A DNA stretch of 39,078 nt. Origin: Methanosarcinales archaeon (lineage in GTDB: Archaea > Halobacteriota > Methanosarcinia > Methanosarcinales > Methanosarcinaceae). Made by a program: the position numbers and the translations under genes. The stretch is from contig JAIRKA010000027.1 of NCBI GenBank assembly GCA_031260345.1, forward strand, positions 1 through 39,078, in the 5' to 3' direction. The notes under the pieces are model-generated. The model made no database searches, was not told the origin of the DNA, and saw nothing but the letters and a program-made list of their open reading frames with translations. Of this stretch, positions 17,915-25,781 are shown piece after piece. The first letter of the stretch is position 1; each line of letters starts with the position of its first letter.

Positions 17915-18694
17915 TTATACTGTCGGATTGAAGATTAAGTTTAACATATATTCGCAAAAGTCGATTTGCAGGGTTTTATCTTTACAAAACGCCATACTTT
18001 GGGTATCTGTACCTTGGATATAGTTATCCAACATCGCGGCAATAAGACTGTGATATTTTTCGGGAAGATTTATCAAGCCCCATTGACCCCCTTCTGCCTT
18101 AGATAAGACCAATCCATCCCTTATGTATGAATAAACACGACATAGATTTAAAATGACATTCACGGGAAAATCAACCATGTCTTCTCGGGCATTTTCAATA
18201 TCTTTACGAATGCTGTCCAAATATTCTTCTCTCGGAATATCACTAAAAACCTCTGATATCGGCTTACCGCACAGAACAACACCGGCATTTGTAATGACCG
18301 TAAAATGCGCGGCTAAATCGTAATCGGTTTTGGGGTCATCATTGCATAATAGCAAAGGATTTTCTAAATACTGCTTCAGACAGTCATTTGAAAAATGCAG
18401 TTCATACGGCGTTGGATAAACGAACTTTTTGCAGTATCTCTCAAGCACGACGCTCATCTCAAACCCTTTTGGCGGAGCCTGCTCCCGGAGATCTTCCAAT
18501 ACTTGTAAAAGCTGCAGTTTGACTTGCTCCGAAACGGGACTCTTGACGACAACAATAAAATCGATGTCGCTTCTCTCCCGATTGAAACAGCCAAAGGCAA
18601 TAGAACCGTGTACATATATGCCGATTAAGTTTTTGCATAGCAGCTCGTTGTACCGCTCAGATATAATCTATAGCAGGTTTTTGTAATCCATCAT
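17915..18694 (-). CDS. Aminoglycoside nucleotidyltransferase-like (AadA/ANT(9) type), in-frame TAG at codon 9
   Basis: A 259-codon frame of AadA-family architecture. The N-terminal nucleotidyltransferase core has GSIAFGCFNRERSDID (residues 30-45), the GSx10DxD metal-binding motif. The C-terminal part has PTPYELHFS and LNLCRVYSYIRDGLVLSKAEGGQWGL, as in streptomycin/spectinomycin adenylyltransferases. The only ATG before the core (18694, or 18691) is separated from it by an amber TAG at 18668-18670. Without it, translation could begin only at TTG 18499, losing the catalytic motif. In archaea that use pyrrolysine, TAG can be read through, so this is either a Pyl-decoded gene or a pseudogene. A bacterial (Firmicutes-like) origin by transfer is likely. 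Natural substrate unknown; resistance is not implied. Confidence 0.7.
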
Positions 18695-18706
18695 GTAATA
18701 TTCCCG

Positions 18707-18758
18707 ATTTTACAATACAATATAAAAACAGCCATATTTAAAAATTGTATTGTAAAAT
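18707..18758. promoter_or_regulatory. Perfect 15-bp inverted repeat between nucleotidyltransferase and glyS genes
   Basis: The arms ATTTTACAATACAAT (18707-18721) and ATTGTATTGTAAAAT (18744-18758) are perfectly complementary, with a 22-base spacer. The repeat begins 13 bases before the nucleotidyltransferase ATG. Further TACAAT boxes occur at about 18865-18895, close to the glyS start. Operator function is inferred. Confidence 0.45.
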
Positions 18759-18915
18759 TTAAATCGTTTCAGTTCTTTTCAATACCAATCTTGATTTAAA
18801 AAAGAGATTTCGATTTTTAAAAAAATTCAAATTTATACAAAATCATACGTACAAATTCAATTAATACAATGATACGATACAATTGACTTTACAATTGACA
18901 CTTCTGAGGCTTCTT

Positions 18916-20709
18916 ATGGATAAATATGATAAAGTGATGGATCTTGCCAAACGCCGCGGTTTTTTGTGGAATGCGTTTGAGCTTTACGGCGGAGCCGCCG
19001 GTTTTTTTGATTACGGTCCGCTCGGCTGTACCGTGAAAAGAAAAATCGAGAACCTTTGGCGCGATTTTTATGTTTTAAACGAAGGCTATATGGAAATTGA
19101 AGCGCCGACAATCGGCATTGAAGATATTTTCATCGCTTCCGGTCACGTCGGCGGCTTTTCTGATCCGCTGACGGAATGTACCGACTGCGGTCAGTCTTTT
19201 CGAGCAGACCATTTAATCGAAGCGCTCGGCATAGAGGGTGTCGGCGCTCTCAGCACAGATCAATTGGATGAAATGATTGTTCAGAACAGCATCGTTTGCC
19301 CCGAGTGCGGCTGCAGGCTCGGAAAATCCTTTGAATTTAATTTAATGTTTCAGACAAAAATCGGTCCCGGCACAGGCCGCCCCGGTTATCTGAGACCGGA
19401 AACCGCGCAGGGAATGTTTGTTGACTTCCAGCGCCTGTCCAGATTCTACCGCGAAAAACTGCCGTTTGGCGCTGTTCAGATCGGCAAATCTTACAGAAAT
19501 GAAATTTCTCCGCGCCAGGGCGTTTTAAGGCTTCGTGAATTCACGCAAGCCGAATGTGAGATCTTCGTTGATCCGGATGTCAAAACGCATTCGAATTTTG
19601 ACAAATACAAGGATGTTCAACTCACGCTTTATCCGCAGGCGCAGCAGGCCGATCCAAACGGAACAATGATTCAAAAAACAGTCGGCGAAGCTGTAGCCGA
19701 CGGAACGGTCGCGCACGAATTTCTGGCTTACTATGTTGCGCTGACAAATGATTTCTTAATCAGCGCCGGCATTTCTCCGAAAAGTCTTCGCTTCCGTCAG
19801 CATTTGTCTGATGAAATGGCGCACTACGCCGCTGACTGCTGGGACGCGGAAGTTAAAACGGAACGCTTCGGCTGGGTCGAAGTCGTCGGTATCGCCGACA
19901 GAACAGATTATGATTTGACCGCGCACGCCAAGCAGAGCAAAACAGAACTTTCCGTTTACATTGAATATCCCGAGCCGATTATTGAAACAAAATTCATGAT
20001 CAAGCCGGATATGGGAAAACTCGGCCCGCTTTTCAAAGGAAAAGCAAACGCTGTCGGCGCCGCTCTTAAAGAGCTCAGCGCGGATGTGATCCAAGCGGCC
20101 GGCGATGAAATTACCGTAACGGCTGATGGCGAAAGTTTTACCGTTCCGAAAAGCTTGATTGCTTTTGGCGAAGAAAGCGTTAAAATTTCGGGCAAAACGA
20201 TTGTCCCACACGTCATTGAACCGTCCTACGGCATTGACAGAATCACTTACTGCGTGATGGAACACGCTTATGATGAAGAGGATCTGACGGCAGGCGCTTG
20301 CGCAGATGCCGGTGTATCTGACGGTGAAGAAGAAAGCCGCGCGGTCATGAGATTCAAAAGCGCCGTTGCGCCGTATCAGACAGCTGTTCATCCGCTGATG
20401 GGCAGGCCGGAACTCTCCGCCGCTGCTCAAAAATTGTTCAGCGAAATCGTCGCGGCCGGCATTATGTGCGACTACGACGAATCGGGAACGATCGGCAAGC
20501 GCTACAGAAGAAACGATGAAATCGGCATTCCGTTTTCGGTGACAATTGACTATGACACGATTGAAAAGGAAAGCAGGCCGGTCACGATCCGCGACAGAGA
20601 CACGATGAAACAGATTCTCGTTCCTGCCGGCGATTTGGTATCTGTTTTGAAAGATTTGCTTTCGGGCAAAAATTCATTTGAAGAAAGCGGGGAACCGGTT
20701 TCCCGCTGA
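18916..20709 (+). CDS. glyS: Glycyl-tRNA synthetase, archaeal/eukaryotic class II type
   Basis: Charges tRNA-Gly; homodimeric cytosolic enzyme. The 597-residue protein starts MDKYDKVMDLAKRRGFLWNAFELYGG. It contains the Cys pairs CTDCGQ and CPECGC, motif 2 SYRNEISPRQGVLRLREF (~residues 205-222) and motif 3 EPSYGIDR (~445), ending in an anticodon-binding domain (APYQTAVHPL). The ATG at 18916 has GAGG six bases upstream. A TTG 11 codons earlier is in frame but lies in promoter-like sequence with repeated acaattgac. Length and motifs are normal. Confidence 0.97.
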   Translation: MDKYDKVMDLAKRRGFLWNAFELYGGAAGFFDYGPLGCTVKRKIENLWRDFYVLNEGYMEIEAPTIGIEDIFIASGHVGGFSDPLTECTDCGQSFRADHLIEALGIEGVGALSTDQLDEMIVQNSIVCPECGCRLGKSFEFNLMFQTKIGPGTGRPGYLRPETAQGMFVDFQRLSRFYREKLPFGAVQIGKSYRNEISPRQGVLRLREFTQAECEIFVDPDVKTHSNFDKYKDVQLTLYPQAQQADPNGTMIQKTVGEAVADGTVAHEFLAYYVALTNDFLISAGISPKSLRFRQHLSDEMAHYAADCWDAEVKTERFGWVEVVGIADRTDYDLTAHAKQSKTELSVYIEYPEPIIETKFMIKPDMGKLGPLFKGKANAVGAALKELSADVIQAAGDEITVTADGESFTVPKSLIAFGEESVKISGKTIVPHVIEPSYGIDRITYCVMEHAYDEEDLTAGACADAGVSDGEEESRAVMRFKSAVAPYQTAVHPLMGRPELSAAAQKLFSEIVAAGIMCDYDESGTIGKRYRRNDEIGIPFSVTIDYDTIEKESRPVTIRDRDTMKQILVPAGDLVSVLKDLLSGKNSFEESGEPVSR

Positions 20710-21363
20710 TTTTTCTTTTATTTGTTTTGCTCAAATTAAACGCGCAGTCCCTTTTTCGATTATTTGGAAAAATCGGTGCGGCTCGCGCGCGGCGATTCTG
20801 CTCCGACTGTTTGGACTTCCGCTGTCGTTTTTGAAATAATGCTTGAAATGAGACGCTGACACGAATTCAATTTACTTTGATTAAACATGAGAAATGAATT
20901 AAATTTAGTTTAGATTGCTGCAGAACTATACAAATTTTTTTGTTTTTAAAGATTTAACTTCTTGCCAAAAACGACATGCTCAACAAATAAGATGATTTAT
21001 CGCAATCGATTTTTAAAATAATAAAGTATTTATATCATTTACTCCTATTTACACATTAACTCAAATTTAATTGTTTTACTTTTGAGACCTCTGTAAATAT
21101 TAAAAAAATAATCGATACGCCATATATCGAAATTGCAACAGAAATAAAAGACAAACCTTCGTTCGAAAACCAAACCTATTTGTTCAAAGTTTAAATTCCC
21201 CGACATAGTCTGAAAGCCTGTTTCTAACGGGCTTTTTTCCCCTTTTTCTTTATTCATCTTTTCGATGCATTTTGATTTTCCTCTTTGCCCTTCATTTTAA
21301 CAGAGCATTCGCTGTTTATTTTCAAAAAAAGTTCTCCTCCCCTCCCAAATTTCAAAAATAGAA
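20710..21363. other. Gap between glyS and ABC ATPase gene
   Basis: A long AT-rich region between convergent genes. It holds a repeat fragment (20774-20806) and a weak hairpin plus T-run at about 21217-21239 (gcctg/cgggc stem then six T) that could act as a plus-strand terminator. A 70-codon minus-strand frame (21045-21257) is not supported. No RNA gene recognised. Confidence 0.4.
20774..20806. repeat. Mosaic intergenic repeat, B head only
   Basis: The B-module head tgcggctcgcgcgcggcg is present, but the hairpin and tail are missing, as in a truncated copy. Confidence 0.5.
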
Positions 21364-21405
21364 TGAATTTCGAGCGTAACGAGAAATTTTTCAGCAAAAC
21401 GCTGC
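21364..21405. repeat. Mosaic repeat overlapping ABC ATPase 3' end
   Basis: A C-like hairpin (aatttc-gagcgtaac-gagaaatt) is followed by the B-type tail ttcagcaaaacgctgc. The tca at 21391-21393 is the stop codon of the minus-strand ABC ATPase gene, so the repeat supplies its last codons. Confidence 0.6.
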
Positions 21406-22191
21406 GTAATATTCACCGCTTTTTTGAACCGTTACGGGAATATCAAAAAGCGCCGTGAGAGTTTCAGTCGTTAAAATATCCTCTTTTTTGCCGTCGGCGA
21501 ATATTTTCCCGTCTTTGATCAAAATCACGCGCTTGATTTCGGGAATAATATCCGACAAATCATGTGTGACGAGAATGATATTTTTGCCGGCTTTGGCAAC
21601 AGAGCTGACTGTTTTTCGGAATTGGTCGATTGCTTTCATGTCAAGGCTGTTTGTCGGCTCATCCAAAACGAGCGCTTTCGGATCGTGAACGAGCACACGC
21701 GCGATCAGCGCTTTTCGGGCTTCGCCGGATGAAATTTTCGTCATTTTTTGGTGCTTCAGATGATGTATTCCTAAAAATTTCAAAATTTCGTTTGCCATCG
21801 CTTTCATTTCGATTGCGACATCAAAAAAATTATCATAAATGCCGATGCTTGAGAAATACCCTGAAATGACGATTTCAAAAACGGTACTGTCCCGAAGACA
21901 AGTGTTTTGGAGATCGGTTGTGATGATTCCAAGCTGTTTCTGCAGATCAAAAATGTTCCACATTTCTTCACCCATGATGTCCATACGAAGTCCGGGAACG
22001 TCTGCAACGGGATAATATTCCCGTGTCATGACTTTAATCAAAGAAGATTTTCCCGAGCCGTTCGGGCCGATAATGGCAATATTTTCGTCCGCTCCGACGA
22101 AAAGAGAAATGTCATCCAGAACAATGCGGCCGTCTTTGATGACCGTGATGTTTCTGAAATCAAGAAGCGGAATGTCAGCGTTTTTTGTCAT
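21391..22191 (-). CDS. Orphan ABC-type ATP-binding protein (ModF/YlmA-like)
   Basis: A 266-residue single ABC ATPase domain: Walker A GPNGSGKSS near residue 41, signature SSGEARKALIARV near 155, Walker B ALVLDEPTNSLD near 173, and VTHDLSDI near 206. The signature SSGE in place of SGGQ is typical of the ModF/YlmA group. No permease or binding protein is adjacent. The last codons (AAFC-stop) come from an intergenic repeat module, so the tail is probably not ancestral. No ribosome site is visible before the ATG at 22191. Substrate and membrane partner unknown. Confidence 0.85.
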   Translation of the reverse strand: MTKNADIPLLDFRNITVIKDGRIVLDDISLFVGADENIAIIGPNGSGKSSLIKVMTREYYPVADVPGLRMDIMGEEMWNIFDLQKQLGIITTDLQNTCLRDSTVFEIVISGYFSSIGIYDNFFDVAIEMKAMANEILKFLGIHHLKHQKMTKISSGEARKALIARVLVHDPKALVLDEPTNSLDMKAIDQFRKTVSSVAKAGKNIILVTHDLSDIIPEIKRVILIKDGKIFADGKKEDILTTETLTALFDIPVTVQKSGEYYAAFC

Positions 22192-22243
22192 GATTAAAAT
22201 TCATGTAGAATTAAACGGTTATTAAGGTTTCTTTTTTGGCCTT

Positions 22244-22287
22244 TGCCCGGCCCGAAGGGGCGGGCAAACTTGGAGCGCAGCTCCAAG
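22244..22287. repeat. Mosaic intergenic repeat, modules A-D
   Basis: A hairpin gcccggcccgaaggggcggg (GC-shifted version of A) followed by the D hairpin ttggagc-gca-gctccaa. Stem bases differ from other A copies while pairing is kept. Confidence 0.65.
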
Positions 22288-22395
22288 GATTTTCATTTCT
22301 TATTTCTTTCATTTTCGTTAAGAATGACTGCGATTCATAAAAAATGAATAAAAGGCGACCTGAGTTTTCGAACTATAAAATAAAAGATGGGACGA

Positions 22396-23247
22396 TTACT
22401 TTTGTTTTCTGAAACCCGACGTTTCGTCATCAATAAGCCTTGTAATTCGACGCAGTTTTTTTGTTTGATACCGATACCAAAGATAAACGGCAATAACGGC
22501 GCCCATGAGTGCCGAAAACGAAATCAGCAAATAAAACGGCGCGTTTTCATTGTAATAATTAACGCTGACTGAGCTCAGCGGGTTGTTCCATCTCAAAACA
22601 TTTCGGCCGTATTCATCTTCTTCAAACGAATCCGGATTCGGCGAAGCCGTTCCGATAATTCTGTTCCCGGTCGTTAAACCGTCCGGAAGAATGATTTGAA
22701 TCGCAACGGCGCCGTCGTTCACGGTGATGGAGGTACTGCCCATATGCGGACGGAGGGTGTAAACCAAAACGCCCGTGAAATTTTCTTCAAATTCAATCGT
22801 CGATGAAGACCTCGCGCTTCTCAAAGTGTAATCGGGATTTGCCAGAGCCGGATTTTCAAGAAGCATATCAATGCCTTCCCGCGTTATGGTAAAATTTTCG
22901 AAATCCTCGGCTGTGATGAAATAAATATCCGTAAACCCGGGCGCTTCAAAAGAAAACAGGTTCGTGTCACGAAGAAGAGAAACTTCCTTTTGATTGCTAA
23001 TCAAACGGATAACTTGAACCGCCGATGAATCGGAATTAACAAAATAAGTACCGGATTCAACAACTCTTTCTTGGCCCGCAATCATCGGAACAAAAATATT
23101 CAACTCATAAATTTTAAGAACGTCTGAAATGTTTTCCGCTTCTGTTGAGTTATTTGAATCATTCGTCAGCATCGATAAGCAGCCGCTCAAAGAAACGACG
23201 GCGATGATAAGCGCAAAAAGGAGAAACAGGAACAGACCTTTTTTCAT
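22396..23247 (-). CDS. Membrane-anchored lipoprotein of unknown function (DUF5803-like)
   Basis: A 283-residue protein with an N-terminal hydrophobic stretch FLFLLFALIIAVVSLSGC ending in a lipobox cysteine. An extracellular part of about 200 residues rich in beta-type sequence follows (LNIFVPMIAGQERVVESGTYFVNSDSS onward). Near the end is one membrane helix (FYLLISFSALMGAVIAVYLWY) with a short basic tail RYQTKKLRRI inside. This layout matches archaeal DUF5803-type proteins; the assignment is from layout and memory only. The frame opens upstream inside a repeat, so ATG 23247 was preferred; ATG 23271 is possible. Function unknown. Confidence 0.65.
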   Translation of the reverse strand: MKKGLFLFLLFALIIAVVSLSGCLSMLTNDSNNSTEAENISDVLKIYELNIFVPMIAGQERVVESGTYFVNSDSSAVQVIRLISNQKEVSLLRDTNLFSFEAPGFTDIYFITAEDFENFTITREGIDMLLENPALANPDYTLRSARSSSTIEFEENFTGVLVYTLRPHMGSTSITVNDGAVAIQIILPDGLTTGNRIIGTASPNPDSFEEDEYGRNVLRWNNPLSSVSVNYYNENAPFYLLISFSALMGAVIAVYLWYRYQTKKLRRITRLIDDETSGFRKQK

Positions 23248-23285
23248 AAATGAAAATAGGATTTGAGTCATAAAAATCTTTTCAC

Positions 23286-23476
23286 AAAAAAATTGCTCGC
23301 TTCGCTCACAATTTTTCATGGCAGGGGGAGGGCGATGTTTGTTGAAAAATCGCTTCGCGATTTTTTAGGCTGCGCCGATTGGCAGGAGAGGGCGGTTTCT
23401 GTTTGCAGGGGGAGGGAGGTGTTTGCTGAAAAGTCGCTTACGCGACTTTTGGGCTTCGCCGCGCGCGAGCTGCTCC
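23286..23476. repeat. Mosaic intergenic repeat, longest composite (C-B-B)
   Basis: A C module (aaattgctcgcttcgctcac, arms pairing through caattttt) is followed by two B-type units in reverse orientation. The first has a gaaaaatcgc-ttc-gcgattttt hairpin, the second aaaagtcgc-ttac-gcgactttt then gggcttcgccgcgcgcgagc. Each is introduced by a G-rich gcagggggaggg or similar. Confidence 0.75.
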
Positions 23477-23587
23477 GTTTTTCATTTTATCGTTCGAAAA
23501 TTGAACCAAATTTGTTCAATTCTCATAAATCGTCATCACTGTTTTTCAAAAAAAACAAATTAAAAAGAAAAGATGTAGACGAAAATT

Positions 23588-24835
23588 TCAGAAATAACCG
23601 ATTTTCACGTTGTGGCTGTAATTCTGAAGCGGCGTTAACTTGTAATCTTCAAGCAGCACCTCATACGTATTTCTGGCCGGCACGGAAAGAGAGATTTCCT
23701 TCGTTCGGCCGTAACGACCCTTGCTGACGACAACCGCATTGATAATGCCGAGCATATCCAATTCAGACATTAGATCGGTGACGCGGCGCTGTGTCAAAAC
23801 ATCCATATCAATCACTTTACAGAGCTTTCTGTAAATGTTGTATACTTCACCCGTCGTAATACTCTGCGGCGACAGATTTTGACTCTGAGCGCTGATATTG
23901 AGCGTGATGACGCTGAACAAAACGAGCTTGGACTGAGTCGGAAGCGTACGGATCACCTCAACGACGCGGTCAACTTCGATTTTGTCCTGAGCGACGTGGA
24001 CGTGAATTTCCGTAACGATCTTTTCTTCACGGCGTTCGGCGATTTCACCGGAAACGCGGAGCAAATCAAGCGCGCGGCGGGCATCGCCGTGTTCTTGGGC
24101 AGCAAAAGCCGCGCAGAGCGGAATGACGGACCCGTCCAAAACATTTTCATTGTAAGCCATCTCAGAGCGCTGATAGAGAATATCACGGATCTGATCGGCA
24201 TCGTAAGGCGGATAAATGATTTCTTCTTCGCCGAGAGAACTTTTAACGCGCGGGTCCAAAAAGTCGGTGAATTTCAAGTCGTTCGACACACCGATGATAC
24301 TGACACGCGCCTTTTTTAAGCTTGAATTGATGCGGGATAAATTGTAAAGAACATCGTCGCCCTTCTTGACAAGCTTATCGATTTCATCCAAAATGACGAT
24401 AAGAACCTGTTCTTTCGTGTCAAGCGCTTCTTTAAACTTTTGGAAAACTTGATCAGTCGGCCAGCCGGTCATCGGAATGTCTTCACCGAAATGGCGGGCC
24501 AGGTTTGCCAAAAGCCTGTACTGCGTATCAATCACTTCACAATTGACGTAAATAACAGAGCATTTGACGCCCATTTTTTCACTCATATTTTCAAGTTCTT
24601 TGCCGACATACCGCGTCACGGCCGTTTTGCCGGTTCCCGTTTTGCCGTAAATGAGAATGTTGGACGGCGTCTCGCCGCGAAGCGCGGAAACCAAAATCGT
24701 CGCCAGTTCTTCCGTCTGTTTGTCGCGGTGAACCAAAACGTCCGGTGTATAAGAATGTCTCAGAACTTCCTTGTCTTTGAAAATGGATTCATTTTCAAGC
24801 AGGCGTGTAAATAATTTATTGAGGGAGCTTGTCAT
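23588..24835 (-). CDS. cdc6: Orc1/Cdc6 replication initiator
   Basis: The archaeal origin-recognition AAA+ ATPase. 415 residues from MTSSLNKLFTRLLENESIFKDKEVLRHSYTPD. Walker A YGKTGTGKT lies near residue 63, Walker B VLIVILDEIDKL near 140, then the sensor region SSLKKARVSIIGVSNDLKF. A C-terminal winged helix (about 300-415) reads origin DNA. The ATG at 24835 has GGAG ten bases upstream; the frame continues 22 codons further without support. The gap upstream holds ORB-like elements, the usual arrangement where an initiator gene adjoins its own origin. Confidence 0.96.
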   Translation of the reverse strand: MTSSLNKLFTRLLENESIFKDKEVLRHSYTPDVLVHRDKQTEELATILVSALRGETPSNILIYGKTGTGKTAVTRYVGKELENMSEKMGVKCSVIYVNCEVIDTQYRLLANLARHFGEDIPMTGWPTDQVFQKFKEALDTKEQVLIVILDEIDKLVKKGDDVLYNLSRINSSLKKARVSIIGVSNDLKFTDFLDPRVKSSLGEEEIIYPPYDADQIRDILYQRSEMAYNENVLDGSVIPLCAAFAAQEHGDARRALDLLRVSGEIAERREEKIVTEIHVHVAQDKIEVDRVVEVIRTLPTQSKLVLFSVITLNISAQSQNLSPQSITTGEVYNIYRKLCKVIDMDVLTQRRVTDLMSELDMLGIINAVVVSKGRYGRTKEISLSVPARNTYEVLLEDYKLTPLQNYSHNVKIGYF

Positions 24836-24981
24836 GTCATTAAATCTCCTGTGAGAGAGGCGAGCGCAGCAAAAACAGCCTGTATTAACATAATATAACA
24901 AATTGAGACAGCTGAAATCGCAATCAATGTCATATCAATTCAGTGAAAGACAGCGAATTGAATGATACACTTTTTTTGATT

Positions 24982-25023
24982 TTGACCGGTCCGAAGGACA
25001 GGTCAACTCGGAGCGTAGCTCCG
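24982..25023. repeat. Mosaic intergenic repeat, modules A-D
   Basis: A hairpin gaccggtccgaaggacaggtc followed by D hairpin cggagc-gta-gctccg. Lies between cdc6 and the proposed origin elements. Confidence 0.7.
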
Positions 25024-25300
25024 TCTTGAATCATTTACTGAAATAACGGATATTTGAAAACCCGCTTCTTTGGGTCGAAAAGTCAATGAAAAGGATGCAG
25101 GCGTTTTGTTATAAAATGTGTGTACCCGCTTCGTTTTTGTTTACACTTTTACATCTGTTTCGAATCGGATGAACAAATGTGGCAATGAAATTGTTCGATT
25201 TTTTCGAAAAGATTGTTGATATGTTTGCAATTCACAATGATTTTGCAAACTTGTTCTTACTACATGCAATTGAAGTAAAGGTATTAAAGCTTATGGGATT

Positions 25301-25502
25301 GACACCCCTTAATTTCCAATGGAAAAACGATAGCAGCATGCGCATCAAATATATATTTTATTTTACCCTGAATGAACAATTTTTGAAAAAATGAGACGAT
25401 TGTTTCGAATGAAAAACAAAATCAGAGGACGTTTTGAAGACTGGTTTTCAGTTCATTGGAAATGGAGGGAAGGGAAAACAGCACTTCCTATGGAAACAAA
25501 AA
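25301..25502. other. Probable replication origin with ORB-like elements
   Basis: Upstream of cdc6, the minus strand at 25305-25325 reads ttccattggaaattaagggg, close to the archaeal origin recognition box (TTCCAnTGGAAAC, a few bases, then GGGGT). Two plus-strand elements lie opposite: ttcattggaaatggagggaa at 25452-25471 and ttcctatggaaacaaaaatg at 25485-25504, the latter lacking the G-run. Between these inverted elements is AT-rich sequence (atatatattttatttta at about 25350-25366) suitable as an unwinding element. The match to the box is seen; origin function is inferred from this and the neighbouring cdc6. Confidence 0.6.
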
Positions 25503-25711
25503 TGTTTCAAAAGATGTGATTTTTTTGAGAACTGTCATGCAACCACTATTGAAAATTTCAAATAAATGATTGTTTTTTCAAAATAGTCAACATTTTATTA
25601 ATTGAATTAGATTTTGATAAATGTCATCCTTAATTAAAACGCGCGTAATTTCATGACTTATCACAAGAGTTGCGTAATTGAGGCATTTTTTGATTGAAAA
25701 GATAGGAAAAT

Positions 25712-25744
25712 AAAAAAACGGCAGCTTCCCAAATGAAACTGCCG
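25712..25744 (-). terminator. Terminator of surface protein 2
   Basis: Minus-strand ten-base-pair stem cggcagtttc / gaagctgccg (one wobble), loop of six bases, then seven T. Compared with the paralogue's terminator the stem differs by substitutions that keep pairing. Confidence 0.7.
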
Positions 25745-25781
25745 CGATTATTTTTCAGATTTTTCTGTTTACTTGATGGTA

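Noticed and set aside
18429-18686. Plus-strand 85-codon frame opposite the nucleotidyltransferase N-terminus
   Set aside because: Shadow frame; the minus strand encodes the recognisable GSx10DxD core.
19756-20430. Minus-strand 224-codon frame opposite glyS
   Set aside because: Shadow of the glycyl-tRNA synthetase gene; no motif or ribosome site.
21045-21257. Minus-strand 70-codon frame beginning MNKEKGEK
   Set aside because: No good ribosome site, low-complexity AT-driven composition rich in Phe, Tyr and Lys.
23263-23727. Plus-strand 154-codon frame over the composite repeat
   Set aside because: Repeat-derived, lacks a ribosome site and overlaps the 3' end of cdc6.
25179-25394. Plus-strand 71-codon frame beginning MAMKLFDFFEK
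   Set aside because: No ribosome site, and it runs across the ORB-like element and AT-rich unwinding region; better explained as origin sequence.
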